Source: Cryptomeria japonica
Lineage: Eukaryota > Streptophyta > Pinopsida > Cupressales > Cupressaceae
Length of the DNA stretch: 64,000 nt
Assembly: GCF_030272615.1 (NCBI RefSeq)
Contig: NC_081409.1
Coordinates: forward strand, 471,506,573-471,570,572
Direction: 5' to 3'
Below the pieces are notes generated by a model. That model was not told the origin of the DNA, searched no databases, and was given only the letters and a program-made list of their open reading frames with translations. Positions 21,673-34,800 of this stretch are shown in pieces (position 1 is the stretch's first letter; every line of letters begins with the position of its first letter). The position numbers and the translations under genes are program-made.

Positions 21673-24600
21673 CATAATGCCCTGCCAGGAAACCCCTAAG
21701 GGTTTAAGTTAAAAACACTCAAATAGAGTGTAAATATTTTTTTTTATAATACTATTTAAGACTATTACTGATTAGTTACAACATTAAGATATTTTGGAGT
21801 TATCTAAAACTTAGATAACACAGCGGAAGGCTAAACGAACCTAAGGAGTTTCCCAACGCGATTACGTAACCTCACACCTAACTCAACTCGTGTCAATTGA
21901 TCCCATAAGCCGGATATCTTAATTACGAGATAATGCATATGACATGATTATATATATGTTCAATGATTTGACATCTTATAATTTTAGGAAGTGTTCATTT
22001 ACTTTGGGTTGTTAGGAGGCCATTGTGAGGTTATTTACTCAATGCACTTTAATTCATAATATCATTAAGAGGCCTCCCAAAAGCTTCAAAGCATTTTATA
22101 TAACGAAGTTCATTCATTTGGTTTTAAGATAACCACCCACATTTGAAATCTTTCTTAAATATTAAAAGTTTGGTTAATAAGATGAGATTCGTTCATTGAG
22201 GACTAAACTTCCATTAATAGAGTGAGGTTCCTTCATTTGAATTCAAGCATAACCAACTAATGAGTCGTAGTTCTTTTATGAAGGATAAGATGCAAGTAAC
22301 CACAGAGTTCATTCATTGAAGTTTTAATAATGCAAATAAATGGACTAATTTCATTAAGGTGAAAAGGTATTAGGAACACATGAGTTCATCCTTTAAATTA
22401 AAATATAGTTAGCAAGATGATATTCATCATTACAGGATTAAAATATAAGTTCATAGTGACGTTCTCCCATTAGGATTTGAATATAACTAACTTATTGCAT
22501 GTCACTCTTTTTAGTTAAATGAAGTTAATATGAAAAGATACATTTACTAAGACTAAGATATAAACAACTAATTGAAACCTTCCCCTTTTAGTTCAATTCC
22601 AGCTAATCATAAAGAAATTCATTTAATAGGGTTATAACATGGATAACTAGTTGAGGTCACCCAATTATCAAGTTAATTTGGTAAGGATTATTTGTTAAGA
22701 TTAAAACATAAATAACTAAACAAATTCATCCAATATAGTGAAGTATGATTAACATGGCGATACTCATTTAAGAAGATTAAAAGTAAATACCTATATGATG
22801 TTCATCCTTTAGATTTCAACTTAGAAATTACAACATTAATTCTAACTTTGTTACCCATTCACATTCGTTCGATTTACCAACTTATATCAAGCTAAAACAA
22901 TAATGGTAACCTAGCGATATTCATTCCACTATTACTTTTTTTTTATTTAGCATAAACCAAATACTTTTCCATAATCATAATTTACAATGTTTTATGAACC
23001 TGATTACTACATTTATCAAGATGAATAATTTTATGCACTTGATTTAGCTTCATTAAATTCCCATTTTACACTTATGAAAAACAACCATACATGATAACTT
23101 AAAGTATGAAATAAAAGAGACAAGGCATCGCATAACACGGATATGATCTCGGAGTTCACCCCTAAAGGGCTACATCTCTGGGTCTGCTCAATTGCAAGAC
23201 CCCTCTGGCATTCAATATAGTTAGGAATACATAATTACATGTCTTTTACATCTTTGCCACTTAGGCAAACACATCCAGTATACAAATGACCACCTTGGTC
23301 CATAAATACATCTCTACAAGTTTTCCAACCAAGTTCAGATAAATGTAAGCATCACTCGTCCAGATATGTTACTTAATCCTTAGATAAACATCATTGACAT
23401 ATTGGTCTAGAACTATACACTAGTACCCGGCACTAGCAACACAACTATACCCTAATCAAAGAAAATATACTCAAAAAGGAACCTTTGAAATGAAAAGAAA
23501 ACACCCCCCAATGATTTATAAATCTCTTGCATATATATAAAGCAAGTATACGTGAATCTCAATTTATATCTAACCAATTAGAAATAACACCCACATTTAT
23601 CCATAATTAATAATTAATAATGCTATATATATAAATTAGAATGTAGCAAAAAAATTAATATATGATTAATAACATATATTACTATATGAGTTATCTAAAT
23701 ATCAATTATCTAAATCCCAAATATTATTTAATACACAAATTAAATAATATTAAATGAATAAAGAAAAAAACTAAATTTAAATAATTAAAAACTCCATTTA
23801 ATTTTATTTTATTTTTATTAACTTACTATTATATCGTTAGTTTATTGTTTTTTTTAAAAACAATAAATAAAAATAAATATAAAAAAATAAAGAAAAAAAA
23901 ATGCAAATTTGGGGTTCCTCACATGGACCCCCTTGGTAGCCCACACTACCATTGGTAGCGCTGCTACCAAATGGTAGCAGGCCGCTACCTCTGGTAGCGC
24001 TGCTACCATTTGGTAGCAGTTCACTACCAATGGTAGCACTGCTACCAACTGGTAGCAGTGCTGCCCTTGGTAGCCTGTTACCTTCCAGCAGCATGGGGGT
24101 TGAACTAAAAATTATTTTCTTTTTTTTTTTAATTTTTTTTTTTTTTTAAAAAACAATATCAAACCAAAAACAAGACTGCCAAAATGTGCAGTCACAATTT
24201 TCCCAGCAAAGTAATACTCTCATAAAAATTATTTTTACTTGTTGAATATATATATTTTTTTAAAATAGTATATGTAAATATTGAAAAAAAAAGATGAATA
24301 ACTCACCAAAACAAACATACTTAAAACATTTTCCAGCAAACCCCATTTTTTGAAAACAATCACAGTCACAACCATTTCTCTTCCCTTTTTTTTTTTGAAT
24401 GTCAAGGGTTTCAAAATAATAGAAGAAATTGTTGAATAACCCTCCCATTAAGCAAATCTTTGGCACAAGGAAGCTCTCTTCTCACACAAAGATCCAACAA
24501 AACTAATCTTTAACAATTTTCTACAATGAAACTTACTCATGGGCAAACAATGGAAAATAAAAAAAACCAAAATTGCAAGAACAACATACCAGCCCCTTTT

Positions 24601-26039
24601 CTCTTTTTTTTTGTTAAAAACAACTTAAACAAATCGATAAAAGAGATTCCTACCTCAACAAGCTTTCCTGGAAGGATTTTGATGATGAGCCCCCAAATCT
24701 GTTGTTGTAAAACTCCATCTTTGTCCAAAATCCCCAATCTCCCTTCCAAAACCATTTTTTTTTTCCAAAACAATGACCAAAGGAAATAACCCCCAAAAAT
24801 ATTTCAAAAACTAGGTTAAATGAGAAACCCCTCTTTTTGACCTAATTTTCAATTTCGAATTTAAGCATTTTTTTTTTAAAAAAAATAAAAGAAACATGAA
24901 AATGGAAATCATTCTTTTCCACTACTCAATAAATCTAACTCGTTTTATTCTAATTAAAATTAACATGCCTCTATCTCTTATTTAGTTTTAAATTTTAATT
25001 TCTCAATATTAATTTAGGCCTACATTATATTTCGAAACTATTGACCAGGGTAACGCATTTTGATTAATTTAAATTTCCAAAAATCAATCTTTTATACCAT
25101 ATCAACTTTACAAGTAAAAAGAATAATTTCCTTTAATAATAAAATTTACCCTTTCTTTTCCAAAATGCGAAAATGATTGATTTATTTCTATTTCCCAAAT
25201 GACTTTAAACCTTTCCTTTCTAAAGCGCATAACTCATTGAATTTCATTATTATTAAAATTAATTATTAAATTAACTCGCTATAACATAATAAAGCGACCT
25301 TTTTAATAAATGACTAATCTCATGAAAGAAATCTATTTATTCTAATTTTCTCAACTACTAATGCGTAAATGAACACATTATTTCAATTTAAATGCTTTAA
25401 GCTTGCTACAATTATAATCAAAGCAATCTCTTTAAGTTAACGATTAATCATATAAAAGAAACTACCTATTTTAAATCTCCAAATTACAAATGCGTACATC
25501 CTCACATTAAATTGGATTAAATGCTTAGGATAACAAACTCCACTTACCCCGCGCAAGGCATGCAAATCGAGGAAGTCCACCAAATCACACGACACGCAAC
25601 CCAATAAAAAGAAAGCCCCACGAACCACACATACGATGCTCACCTGACCATGGCTAAGGCAAGAAGAGAGTTTTATGACCCCCAAATCCGAATTCTGAGG
25701 ATGGAGGAGGTATACTCAACCCTGCAAATCCCAAAGGAGATGAACCTCGCCCTAGGCGGTGTTGTACCTGCAATCTCCTGCACCCATGAATTCATGCAAG
25801 CATACATATACATATACATATTCAATGAGGGCGTTAGCTCGAGATTTATCACAAGAGTTAGGAAACAATTACATTTACACAAGAATCGATGCAAAAGCAC
25901 AATAATAGGTATGCACGATTATTTATATTATCTAAACTCCACATTGCATCACGGTTAGCCTACCATTCAAGAATTCCACATAGGAAGTCAATCAAGATCA
26001 AACGGGTTTTAGAAGTCCGACCAGGGTAGGGGCATTACA
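21673..26039 (-). repeat. LARD 3' LTR
   Basis: Runs from TAATGCCCTGCCAGG (the expected leading TG is CA here) to AGGGGCATTACA. It is collinear with 29820-34178. It contains poly(A)/poly(T) tracts near 23840-23900 and 24118-24150 and a GC-rich dyad array. Short ORFs at 24260-24790 and 25437-25958 have partners in the other LTR only because the DNA is duplicated. Confidence 0.93.
23934..24092. repeat. GGTAGC/GCTACC dyad array in the LARD 3' LTR
   Basis: GGTAGCGCTGCTACC-type palindromes recur at 23954, 23993 and 24032 (39 bp spacing), with TGGTAGCAG/CTACC half-dyads between them. The array sits between A/T homopolymer tracts. Confidence 0.88.
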
Positions 26040-26053
26040 TTCTCCCCCCCTAG
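26040..26053 (-). promoter_or_regulatory. LARD polypurine tract
   Basis: The minus strand reads CCTAGGGGGGGAGA directly before the 3' LTR. Confidence 0.85.
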
Positions 26054-29000
26054 GCCTCCGACTTACTCCTGGAAGTCGCAAAGCTAAACGGAAGTCCTGC
26101 AACACTTATTAGCACTTAAACTCAATTAACAATTATTAATTTGCACAACCGACTATTTTGTCATCATATTAGAACATTATTCATAAATCCTCTACGAGTG
26201 TCATCATCCATTAACAAAAATGCATCTAACATCATTCACATCTTAGAATATTCTAGAATTTACACACAACCATAGTAGAGAAATGAGACTTTTTCCCTTT
26301 TTTATTACACCAAATTAAAGAAATTAAAATATATAGACACCGTTATCATACTCATTTATCAAACATGACAAGAAAAATATGCTCTCAAGGTCAATTCCTT
26401 TCACCAATTCATCTCTTCCACAAAACTTTTTTGCATAGAACTAGATTCAAATATCAATTCCTACAACCATGTTAACTTTCGACAAATATGAGCAACGTAA
26501 GAACTCAATTGTTTACACTTTTCAAACATACAAGAATCCTTTCCAATGACTATGCCCCATAACATAGTGACAAGTTAATACCATTTAATCCATGATTACA
26601 CATAATATTCATCCACAAGACTGGTTTGCACAACACAAAAGGCCACATGTGAGCATGTCTAATGCTTGGTCAAAGGTAACATATACGATCAACATCTCTA
26701 AGCCTGCTCTCAGAACAAATACATGATCAACAATATCCATCATCTCACTCAAGGGCTTGATGGTGCTAGGGTACACCATAGCAGTGCTACCTTCCATACA
26801 AGTCCCTCGTGAATATCCCTTGTTGCGTAAGGTGTTTAGCCTCCAAGAGGTAGTCACCACTCATAGGTAGGTAGTGGATCCTAGCTGTCTCACAGCCTCA
26901 CATACCTCCATCCTCAAGGTTCCCTGCGTCTACTTCCTCGTATACACTCATCCAAGGCAGTCTCCTATGTCCTTGTAGAGGAATTCACATTGCAACACAT
27001 GACCAGCATACAAAAACAACAAGGATAAACCGGTTTAGCCACCAAAGTACAAAAAAAATAAAGATAATAATTGTCAATTCCAACAATAAGACAAGAAAAT
27101 AATTTCCGGATTTGCAATATCAAATCAAGTAAAATCAAGATTGCAAGATCATGGCTAAACTGTCAAGGTCAAAGTAAAATAAATTGTTGGCCCACAAGGA
27201 AATAAATAAAAGAAAATCATAATTGCACATTACATCACTATGTGACTAGTAGCTAGCCACCAATGAGGAAGGAAGGAACAATCGTCTAGCTATCATAGCA
27301 ACTCATCATGTGGTGTGGCCAAGTCACACATCCGCATGGCACGACAGTGTGCACCTCGACATCACCCCGCATCACGTCATCACATGGCATGGCTCTACCC
27401 TATACCTATCGGTAGGCCCATGGAAATATCTACTACATCCCGCATCGTGTCTCAGCATGGCATGGCAATACTCCAAGCGGATTGGGCACGCAATGGACTT
27501 ATCCCGCATGGCAGTGTACCCCATGGATAAGGCATGGACTGGTCACACTCCGCATAGCGATGTTCCTCTCAGGATACTCACTGTAAGCCAGAGGTATACA
27601 TGGCTAAGGTCTACCCACAAGTCTACCAACACCAGTCCGTTGGCAACTCATGTAAGAAAAATAACACGCCCCTCATGAAGACAAGGCAAAAGATGCTCAA
27701 ATAAAATCCATCCATATGCTCAAGAACTGTCATCTATATGCTCAAAATAAAGGATAGGAATTAGGCTGGCACACATGAACCTCGTAAATCAGTTCATCAC
27801 AAGGGGAAGTATAGAGTACACCTATGTTATAGTTCATTACAAAACTATACTTTTCCTCAAAATAGGGAAGCTAAAGTCACTTCGCATCGACATTACTCGT
27901 ATGCTGTTCATACTATTCAAGGAATGGTGACTTCTACTACTACCCCTTCACATACTGACTTATCAACAACCTGTGGGTTGGCACTCAGTAAGGAAACAAA
28001 TAAGAAACATCACATAGATAGGTATGGTTTCCCATACTCATAAGCAAACATATTCCCCATGGTTGATTACTTCACCATCCCATGGGCACACAAAACAAGT
28101 ATGGGTTTTCTCACAACACACACAGAATAGCACCATTACTGGTTTAGTCACATTTATGGGGAGTACTTTACATTATGCTAACATATACTTAAGGGAAGTT
28201 TTAATTATGCTTTACACATGAATCACCAAACAAAGTTTACTCTAGATACACGTTCTGAAATTCTCAACAATTCAAATTTACACAAAGAAATTACATCATT
28301 CTAATATCTTTCTCAATCTTCCCTAAGCATTTTCATTCACATTACTAACTATGCAATTTCCTTTTCCAAGGCGAAAAACTTTCCCCTTTCAATTAGAAGC
28401 CCAAAGCAACATACAACTTCATATGCATTATAAGAATTCCTTTCAACTCACTGCATTCTAAATAGTATTTCAAAAACAACAAATCCTATATTTTAGGCAA
28501 GAGGAGGAAGAGAGTTGGAAAATCAACTATTTCCTATGAATACACAAGAATTTCAAGATCACACCATATTGCTCGGATTTAAGTCTATCATTTTAGTTGC
28601 ACGGTTTTCATTTCACTATCTTTTAGGAAGGTGCCAAAGCATCCTAACATGACATTTCTAATCATTATTGTTGCACTATAATGTTCTAGTTTTCCGAACC
28701 AGAATTCAAGACAACCAAATTTTCTTTTGTAATACAAGTCTTCTTGAGAACAACCACTATTTGTGATACAATACAATACAATAACACATCAAATCTAACA
28801 TTGAAAATTCATAATATGACAAGGAGGTAAATGAAGAGCTATCTACTAGATATTACACATTTAATGCATACAAATTTACAAGTCTTTCATTTACTCCTTT
28901 TGAAACATAATAGGACAATTACCCATATCCAAAGCAAGTTAAATGGTGCGTCACTTAATAGGTCCTAAATCACACTAGTTGAATAAGCACATAAGACAAT

Positions 29001-29805
29001 CTTTCGAGGAGCACATTAATACACTCCTGAAGCTACTACAACATGTCCTCTTTTGGTATTCCTTTCACATCAAGCAATTTTCACAAAATCAACTATGCGC
29101 ATTTTAATGCACCTTACTTAAGATGGAATTTAGTTATATTACTCCTACCAAGCACATGGAGAACCCTTTAATCCAAACATACTATTTTCTATCATAACCA
29201 AAAATTAACTCCCAAACCAAATCCCTTTCACAATCTATAACACAAAAACGTTATGAGGCTCACACAAGGGCTCAAGAAATACCATCCTTTCTCTTGCAAT
29301 AAGAAAACTTAAATAAGAGATAATTACGCATATCAAATCCTTTTAATTAACTAGAGAGAGAAGAGGAAGATTCATAATCACTCCATTTACTACATAATAA
29401 GCATTAATATTTGCCATACTAGTCTTTCAAGTGGACAATCATTAAGATAGATCAAAACCATAAACAAGCACATACCGTACTTTTAGATTCAAGATATTAA
29501 CAACCAACTCAGATGGATTAGTCAAAAGAGTAAAGTAAATCAAGAATGAAGGTACATACGACTCCCTTTTAGAGTAAGAGAAATCATAGACCAAGACCTC
29601 AATAAGCAGACAAAACACCCATAATTATTTCCAAAACACCCACATCAATAAGGTGAAAACAAGGCGTGAACACACGCGTTACACACAAATAGGGTTTGTT
29701 AAATCACACCCTCACATCAAGGTGGACAAGAATACAACATAAGGTAGACACACACACGCCAACTAAGGGCACAAGCGAAACCAGAGATCCCAATGTTGCA
29801 ACTTG

Positions 29806-29817
29806 GCTCTGATACCA
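29806..29817 (-). promoter_or_regulatory. LARD primer binding site
   Basis: The minus strand reads TGGTATCAGAGC, two bases from the 5' LTR, which starts at 29820. It is the same primer type as in copia-1. Confidence 0.92.
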
Positions 29818-29819
29818 AG

Positions 29820-32800
29820 TGTAATGCCCTGCCAGGAAACCCCTAAGGGTTTAAGTTAAAAACACTCAAATAGAGTGTAAATATTTTTTTTTATAATACT
29901 ATTTAAGAGTATTACTGATTAGTTACAACATTAAGATATTTTGGAGTTATCTAAAACTTAGATAACACAGCGGAAGGCTAAACGAACCTAAGGAGTTTCC
30001 CAACTCGATTACGTAACCTCACACCTAACTCAACTCGTGTCAATTGATCCCATAAGCCGGATATCTTAATTATGAGATAATGCATATGACATGATTATAT
30101 ATATGTTCAATGATTTGACATCTTATAATTTTAGGAAGCGTTCATTTACTTTGGGTTGTTAGGAGGCCATTGTGAGGTTATTTACTCAATGCACTTTAAT
30201 TCATAATATCATTAAGAGGCCTCCCAAAAGGTTCAAAGCATTTAATATAACGAAGTTCATTCATTTGGTTTTAAGATAACCACCCACATTTGAAATCTTT
30301 CTTAAATATTAAAAGTTTGGTTAATAAGATGAGATTCGTTCATTGAGGACTAAACTTCCATTAATAGAATGAGGTTCCTTCATTTGAATTCAAGCATAAC
30401 CAACTAATGAGTCGTAGTTCTTTTATGAAGGATAAGATGCAAGTAACCACAGAGTTCATTCATTGAAGTTTTAATAATGCAAATAAATGGACTAATTTCA
30501 TTAAGGTGAAAAGGTATTAGGAACACATGAGTTCATCCTTTAAATTAAAATATAGTTAGCAAGATGATATTCGTCATTACAGGATTAAAATATAAGTTCA
30601 TAGTGACGTTCTCCCATTAGGATTTGAATATAACTAACTTATTGCATGTCACTCTTTTTAGTTAAATGAAGTTAATATGAAAAGATACATTTACTAAGAC
30701 TAATATATAAACAACTAATTGAAACCTTCCCCTTTTAGTTCAATTCCAGCTAATCATAAAGAAATTCATTTAATAGGGTTATAACATGGATAACTAGTTG
30801 AGGTCACCCAATTATCAAGTTAATTTGGTAAGGATTATTTGTTAAGATTAAAACATAAATAACTAAACAAATTCATCCAATATAGTGAAGTATGATTAAC
30901 ATGGCGATACTCATTTAAGAAGATAAAAAGTAAATACCTATATGATGTTCATCCTTTAGATTTCAACTTAGAAATTACAACATTAATTCTAACTTTCTTA
31001 CCCATTCACATTCGTTCGATTTACCAACTTATATCAAGCTAAAACAATAATGGTAACCTAGCGATATTCATTCCACTATTCCTTTTTTTTTTATTTAACA
31101 TAAACCAAATACTTTTCCATAATCATAATTTACAATGTTTTATGAACCTGATTACTACATTTATCAAGATGAATAATTTTATGCACTTGATTTAGCTTCA
31201 TTAAATTCCCATTTTACACTTATGAAAAACAACCATACATGATAACTTAAAGTATGAAATAAAAGAGACAAGGCATCGCATAACACGGATATGATCTCGG
31301 AGTTCACCTCTAAAGGGCTACATCTCCGGGTCTGCTCAATTGCAAGACCCCTCTGGCATTCAATATAGTTAGGAATACATAATTACATGTCTTTTACATC
31401 TTTGCCACTTAGGCGAACACATCCAGTATACAAATGACCACCTTGGTCCATAAATACATCTCTACAAGTTTTCCAACCAAGTTCAGATAAATGTAAGCAT
31501 CACTCGTCCAGATATGTTACTTAATCCTTAGATAAACATCATTGACATATTGGTCTAGAACTATACACTAGTACCCCGCTCTAGCAACACAACTATACCC
31601 TAATCAAAGAAAATATACTCAAAAAGGAACCTTTGAAATGAAAAGAAAACACCCCCCAATGATTTATAGATCTCTTGTGTATATATAAAGTAAGTATACG
31701 TGAATCTCAATTTATATCTAACCAATTAGAAATAACACCCACATTTATCCATAATTACTAATTAATAATGCTATATATATAAATCAGAATGTAGCAAAAA
31801 AATCAATATATGATTAATAACATATATTACTATATGAGTTATCTAAATATCAATTATCTAAATCCCAAATATTATTTAATACACAAATTAAATAATATTA
31901 AATGAATAAAGAAAAAAACTAAATTTAAATAATTAAAAACTCCATTTAATATTTTTTTTTTTATTAACTTACTATTATATCGTTAGTTTATTGTTTTTTT
32001 TAAAAACAATAAATAAAAATAAATATAAAAAAAATTTTTAAAAAATGCAAATTTGGGGTTACCCACGTGGACCCCCTTGGTAGCACTGCTACCAAATGGT
32101 AGCAGGTCGCTACCTCTGGCAGCGCTGCTACCATTTGGTAGCAGTTCACTACCAATGGTAGCGCTGCTACCAACTCGTAGCAGTGCTGCCCTTGGTAGCC
32201 TGTTACCTTCCAGTAGCATGGGGGTTGAACTAAAAATTATTTTCTTTTTTTTTTTTAATTTATTTAAAAAAAAAAAAAACAATATCAAACCAAAAACAAG
32301 ACTACCAAAATGTGCAGTCACAATTTTCCCAGCCAAGTAATACTCTCATAAAAATTATTTTTACTTGTTGAATATATATATTTTTTTAAAATAGTATATG
32401 TAAATATTGAAAAAAAAAGATGAATAACTCACCAAAACACACAGTTTGAAACACATACTTAAAACATTTTCCAGCAAACCCCAGTTTTTGAAAACAATCA
32501 CAGTCACAGCCATTTCTCTTCCCTTTTTTTTTTTGAATGTCAAGGGTTTCAAAATAATAGAAGAAATTGTTGAATAACCCTCCCATTAAGCAAATCTTTG
32601 GCACAAGGAAGCTCTCTTCTCACACAAAGATCCAACAAAACTAATCTTTAACAATTTTCTACAATGAAACTTACTCATGGGCAAACAATGGAAAATTAAA
32701 AAAAACCAAAATTGCAAGAACAACATACCAGCCCCTTTTCTCTTTTTTTTTGTTAAAAACAACTTAAACAAATCGATAAAAGAGATTCCTACCTCAACAA

Positions 32801-34178
32801 GCTTTCCTGGAAGGATTTTGATGATGAGCCCCCAAATCTGCTACTGTAAAACTCCATCTTTGTCCAAAATCCCCAATCTCCCTTCCAAAACCATTGTTTT
32901 TTTCCAAAACAATGACCAAAGGAAAGAACCCCCAAAAATATTTCAAAAACTAGGTTAAATGAGAAACCCCTCTTTTTGACCTAATTTTCAATTTCGAATT
33001 TAAGCATTTTAAAAAAAATAAAAATAAAAGAAACATGAAAATGGAAATCATTCTTTTCCACTACTCAATAAATCTAACTCGTTTTATTCTAATTAAAATT
33101 AACATGCCTCTATCTCTTATTTAGTTTTAAATTTTAATTTCTCAATATTAATTTAGGCCTACATTATATTTCGAAACTATTGACCAGGGTAACGCATTTT
33201 GATTAATTTAAATTTCCAAAAATCAATCTTTTATACCATATCAACTTTACAAGTAAAAAGAATAATTTCCTTTAATAATAAAATTTACCCTTTCTTTTCC
33301 AAAATGCGAAAATGATTAATTTATTTCTATTTCCCAAATGACTTTAAACCTTTCCTTTCTAAAGCGCATAACTCATTGAATTTTGTTATTATTAAAATTA
33401 ATTATTAAATTAACTCGCTATAACATAATAAAGCGACCTTTTTAATAAATGACTAATCTCATGAAAGAAATCTATTTATTCTAAATTTCTCAACTACTAA
33501 TGCGTAAATGAACACATTATTTCAATTTAAATGCTTTAAGCTTGCTACAATTATAATCAAAGCGATCTCTTTAAGTTAACGATTAATCATATAAAAGAAA
33601 CTACCTATTTTAAATTTTCAAATTACAAATGCGTACATCCTCACATTAAATTGGATTAAATGCTTAGGATAACAAACTCCACTTACCCCGCCCAAGGCAT
33701 GCAAACTGAGGAAGTCCACCAAATCACACGACACACAACCCAATGAAAAGAAAGCCCCACGAACCACACACACGATGCTCACCTGACCATGGCTAAGGTA
33801 AGAAGAGAGTCTTATGACCCCCAAATCCGAATTCTGAGGATGGAGGAGGTATACTCAACCCTACGAATCTCAAAGGAGATGAACCTCACCCTAGGCGGTG
33901 TTGTACCTACAATCTCCTGCACCCATGAATTCATGCAAGCATACATATACATATACATATTCAATGAGGGCGTTAGCTCGAGATTTATCACAAGAGTTAG
34001 GAAACAATTACATTTACACAAGAATCGATGCAAAAGCACAATAATAGGTATGCATGATTATTTATATTATCTAAACTCCACATTGCATCACGGTTAGCCT
34101 ACCATTCAAGAATGCCACATAGGAAGTCAATCAAGATCAAACGGGTTTTACAAGTCCGACGAGGGTAGGGGCATTACA
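29820..34178 (-). repeat. LARD 5' LTR
   Basis: TGTAATGCCCTGCCAGG to AGGGGCATTACA, followed by the TCCTC duplication. It is almost identical to 21673-26039. The clearest difference is a shorter dyad array. Confidence 0.93.
32075..32218. repeat. Dyad array in the LARD 5' LTR
   Basis: Same GGTAGC...GCTACC array as at 23934-24092 but about 20 bp shorter at its left end: CTTGGTAGCACTGCTACC here, against a version with an extra CCACACTACCATTGG-type segment in the other LTR. Confidence 0.85.
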
Positions 34179-34183
34179 TCCTC

Positions 34184-34800
34184 CAAAGGAAATAAGGTTT
34201 GCTTCATCCCATTGGCCACAATAGTGTATGTATTCTTCCTCCCATCATGTACTGCCTATCTATCAAACTACCAAGGTCTACCGAACAAAAGGTGATAAAT
34301 TTCCATAGGCATAATATCACACAAGACTTCATCATTATAATTCCCAATTTTTAATTTCACCAAACATTTCTCACTTATTAACAACTTATATTCATCCTAA
34401 ATCCATACTATCTGATAAGGCTTAGGGTGTTTCAATCTCTCCAAATTTAACTTATTCACCATCTCTTCTGAAACAAGATTATCTGATCTACCACTATCAA
34501 TAATAACTTTACAACACTTATCAAATACCTTACATCTGGTATTGAATAGATTCTTCCTCTGCAATTTCTCTTCATCTCCTCCAGTATGACACAAAGCTCT
34601 CCTCATCACCAACAGTTCTCCATCTTCCGGTTTATTGTCTGATTCGGTGGGGTTTTATTCCACCACTCCTTCTCTTTCGGTATTCTCTATCTTCTTACAC
34701 TTGAATTTACGATGCCCTTCTCCTCCATACTTATAGAAAGTTCCTCTAAATATTCTCTTGTCTTGTCTTCCAAAATTCTCATTTCGGTAACCATCTGGTT
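34184..34800 (-). pseudogene. Gypsy aspartic protease region
   Basis: The minus-strand frame from 34612 gives VIIDSGRSDNLVSEEMV, the retroviral-type aspartic protease site (D-S-G; the usual pattern is D(S/T)G(A/S)), followed by a conserved 'LERLKHPKPYQIVWI' stretch. In shifted frames the sequence continues toward 34184 with 'TYTIVANG' and 'LFPL', which meets the RT-side 'EEPLNNE' at 21667 across the LARD. The 34612-34800 part is a linker with stops. The enzyme would process Gag-Pol; this copy is inactive. Confidence 0.85.

Larger units (their letters stand above)
26040..29819 (-). mobile_element. LARD internal domain, non-coding
   Basis: I find no gag, protease, RT or integrase motif in any frame. 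Open frames are short, the longest being 122 codons at 27310-27678 in a stretch with recurrent CATGGC / CGCAT motifs. The ends are functional sites: a pyrimidine run TCTCCCCCCC at 26041 (polypurine tract on the minus strand) and GCTCTGATACCA at 29806. Conserved non-coding RNA structure for packaging would be expected of a LARD but cannot be shown from one copy. Confidence 0.85.
21673..34178 (-). mobile_element. LARD-like non-autonomous LTR retrotransposon
   Basis: Two nearly identical LTRs of about 4.36 kb (21673-26039 and 29820-34178) flank a 3.78 kb internal region with no retrotransposon coding sequence. It has a primer binding site, a polypurine tract and a TCCTC target duplication (21668-21672 and 34179-34183). 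This matches the large retrotransposon derivative (LARD) layout known from plants: very long LTRs, a non-coding internal domain and dependence on another element's proteins. In the first roughly 320 bp the LTRs differ at four positions by eye, so insertion was fairly recent. It interrupts the chromovirus between protease and RT. Confidence 0.92.

Noticed and set aside
23934-24092. Regularly spaced 39 bp repeats as a CRISPR array
   Set aside because: The repeats are degenerate and palindromic with no unique spacers, lie in an LTR of a plant element, and recur in the partner LTR.
25437-25958. ORFs present in both LARD LTRs (also 33618-34097)
   Set aside because: Their conservation only reflects the recent LTR duplication; the frames overlap on both strands and have no domain.
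27310-27678. 122-codon ORF in the LARD internal domain
   Set aside because: Rich in His/Ser/Trp from recurrent CATGGC/CACATG motifs, with a second long frame overlapping; no similarity to gag or any enzyme.
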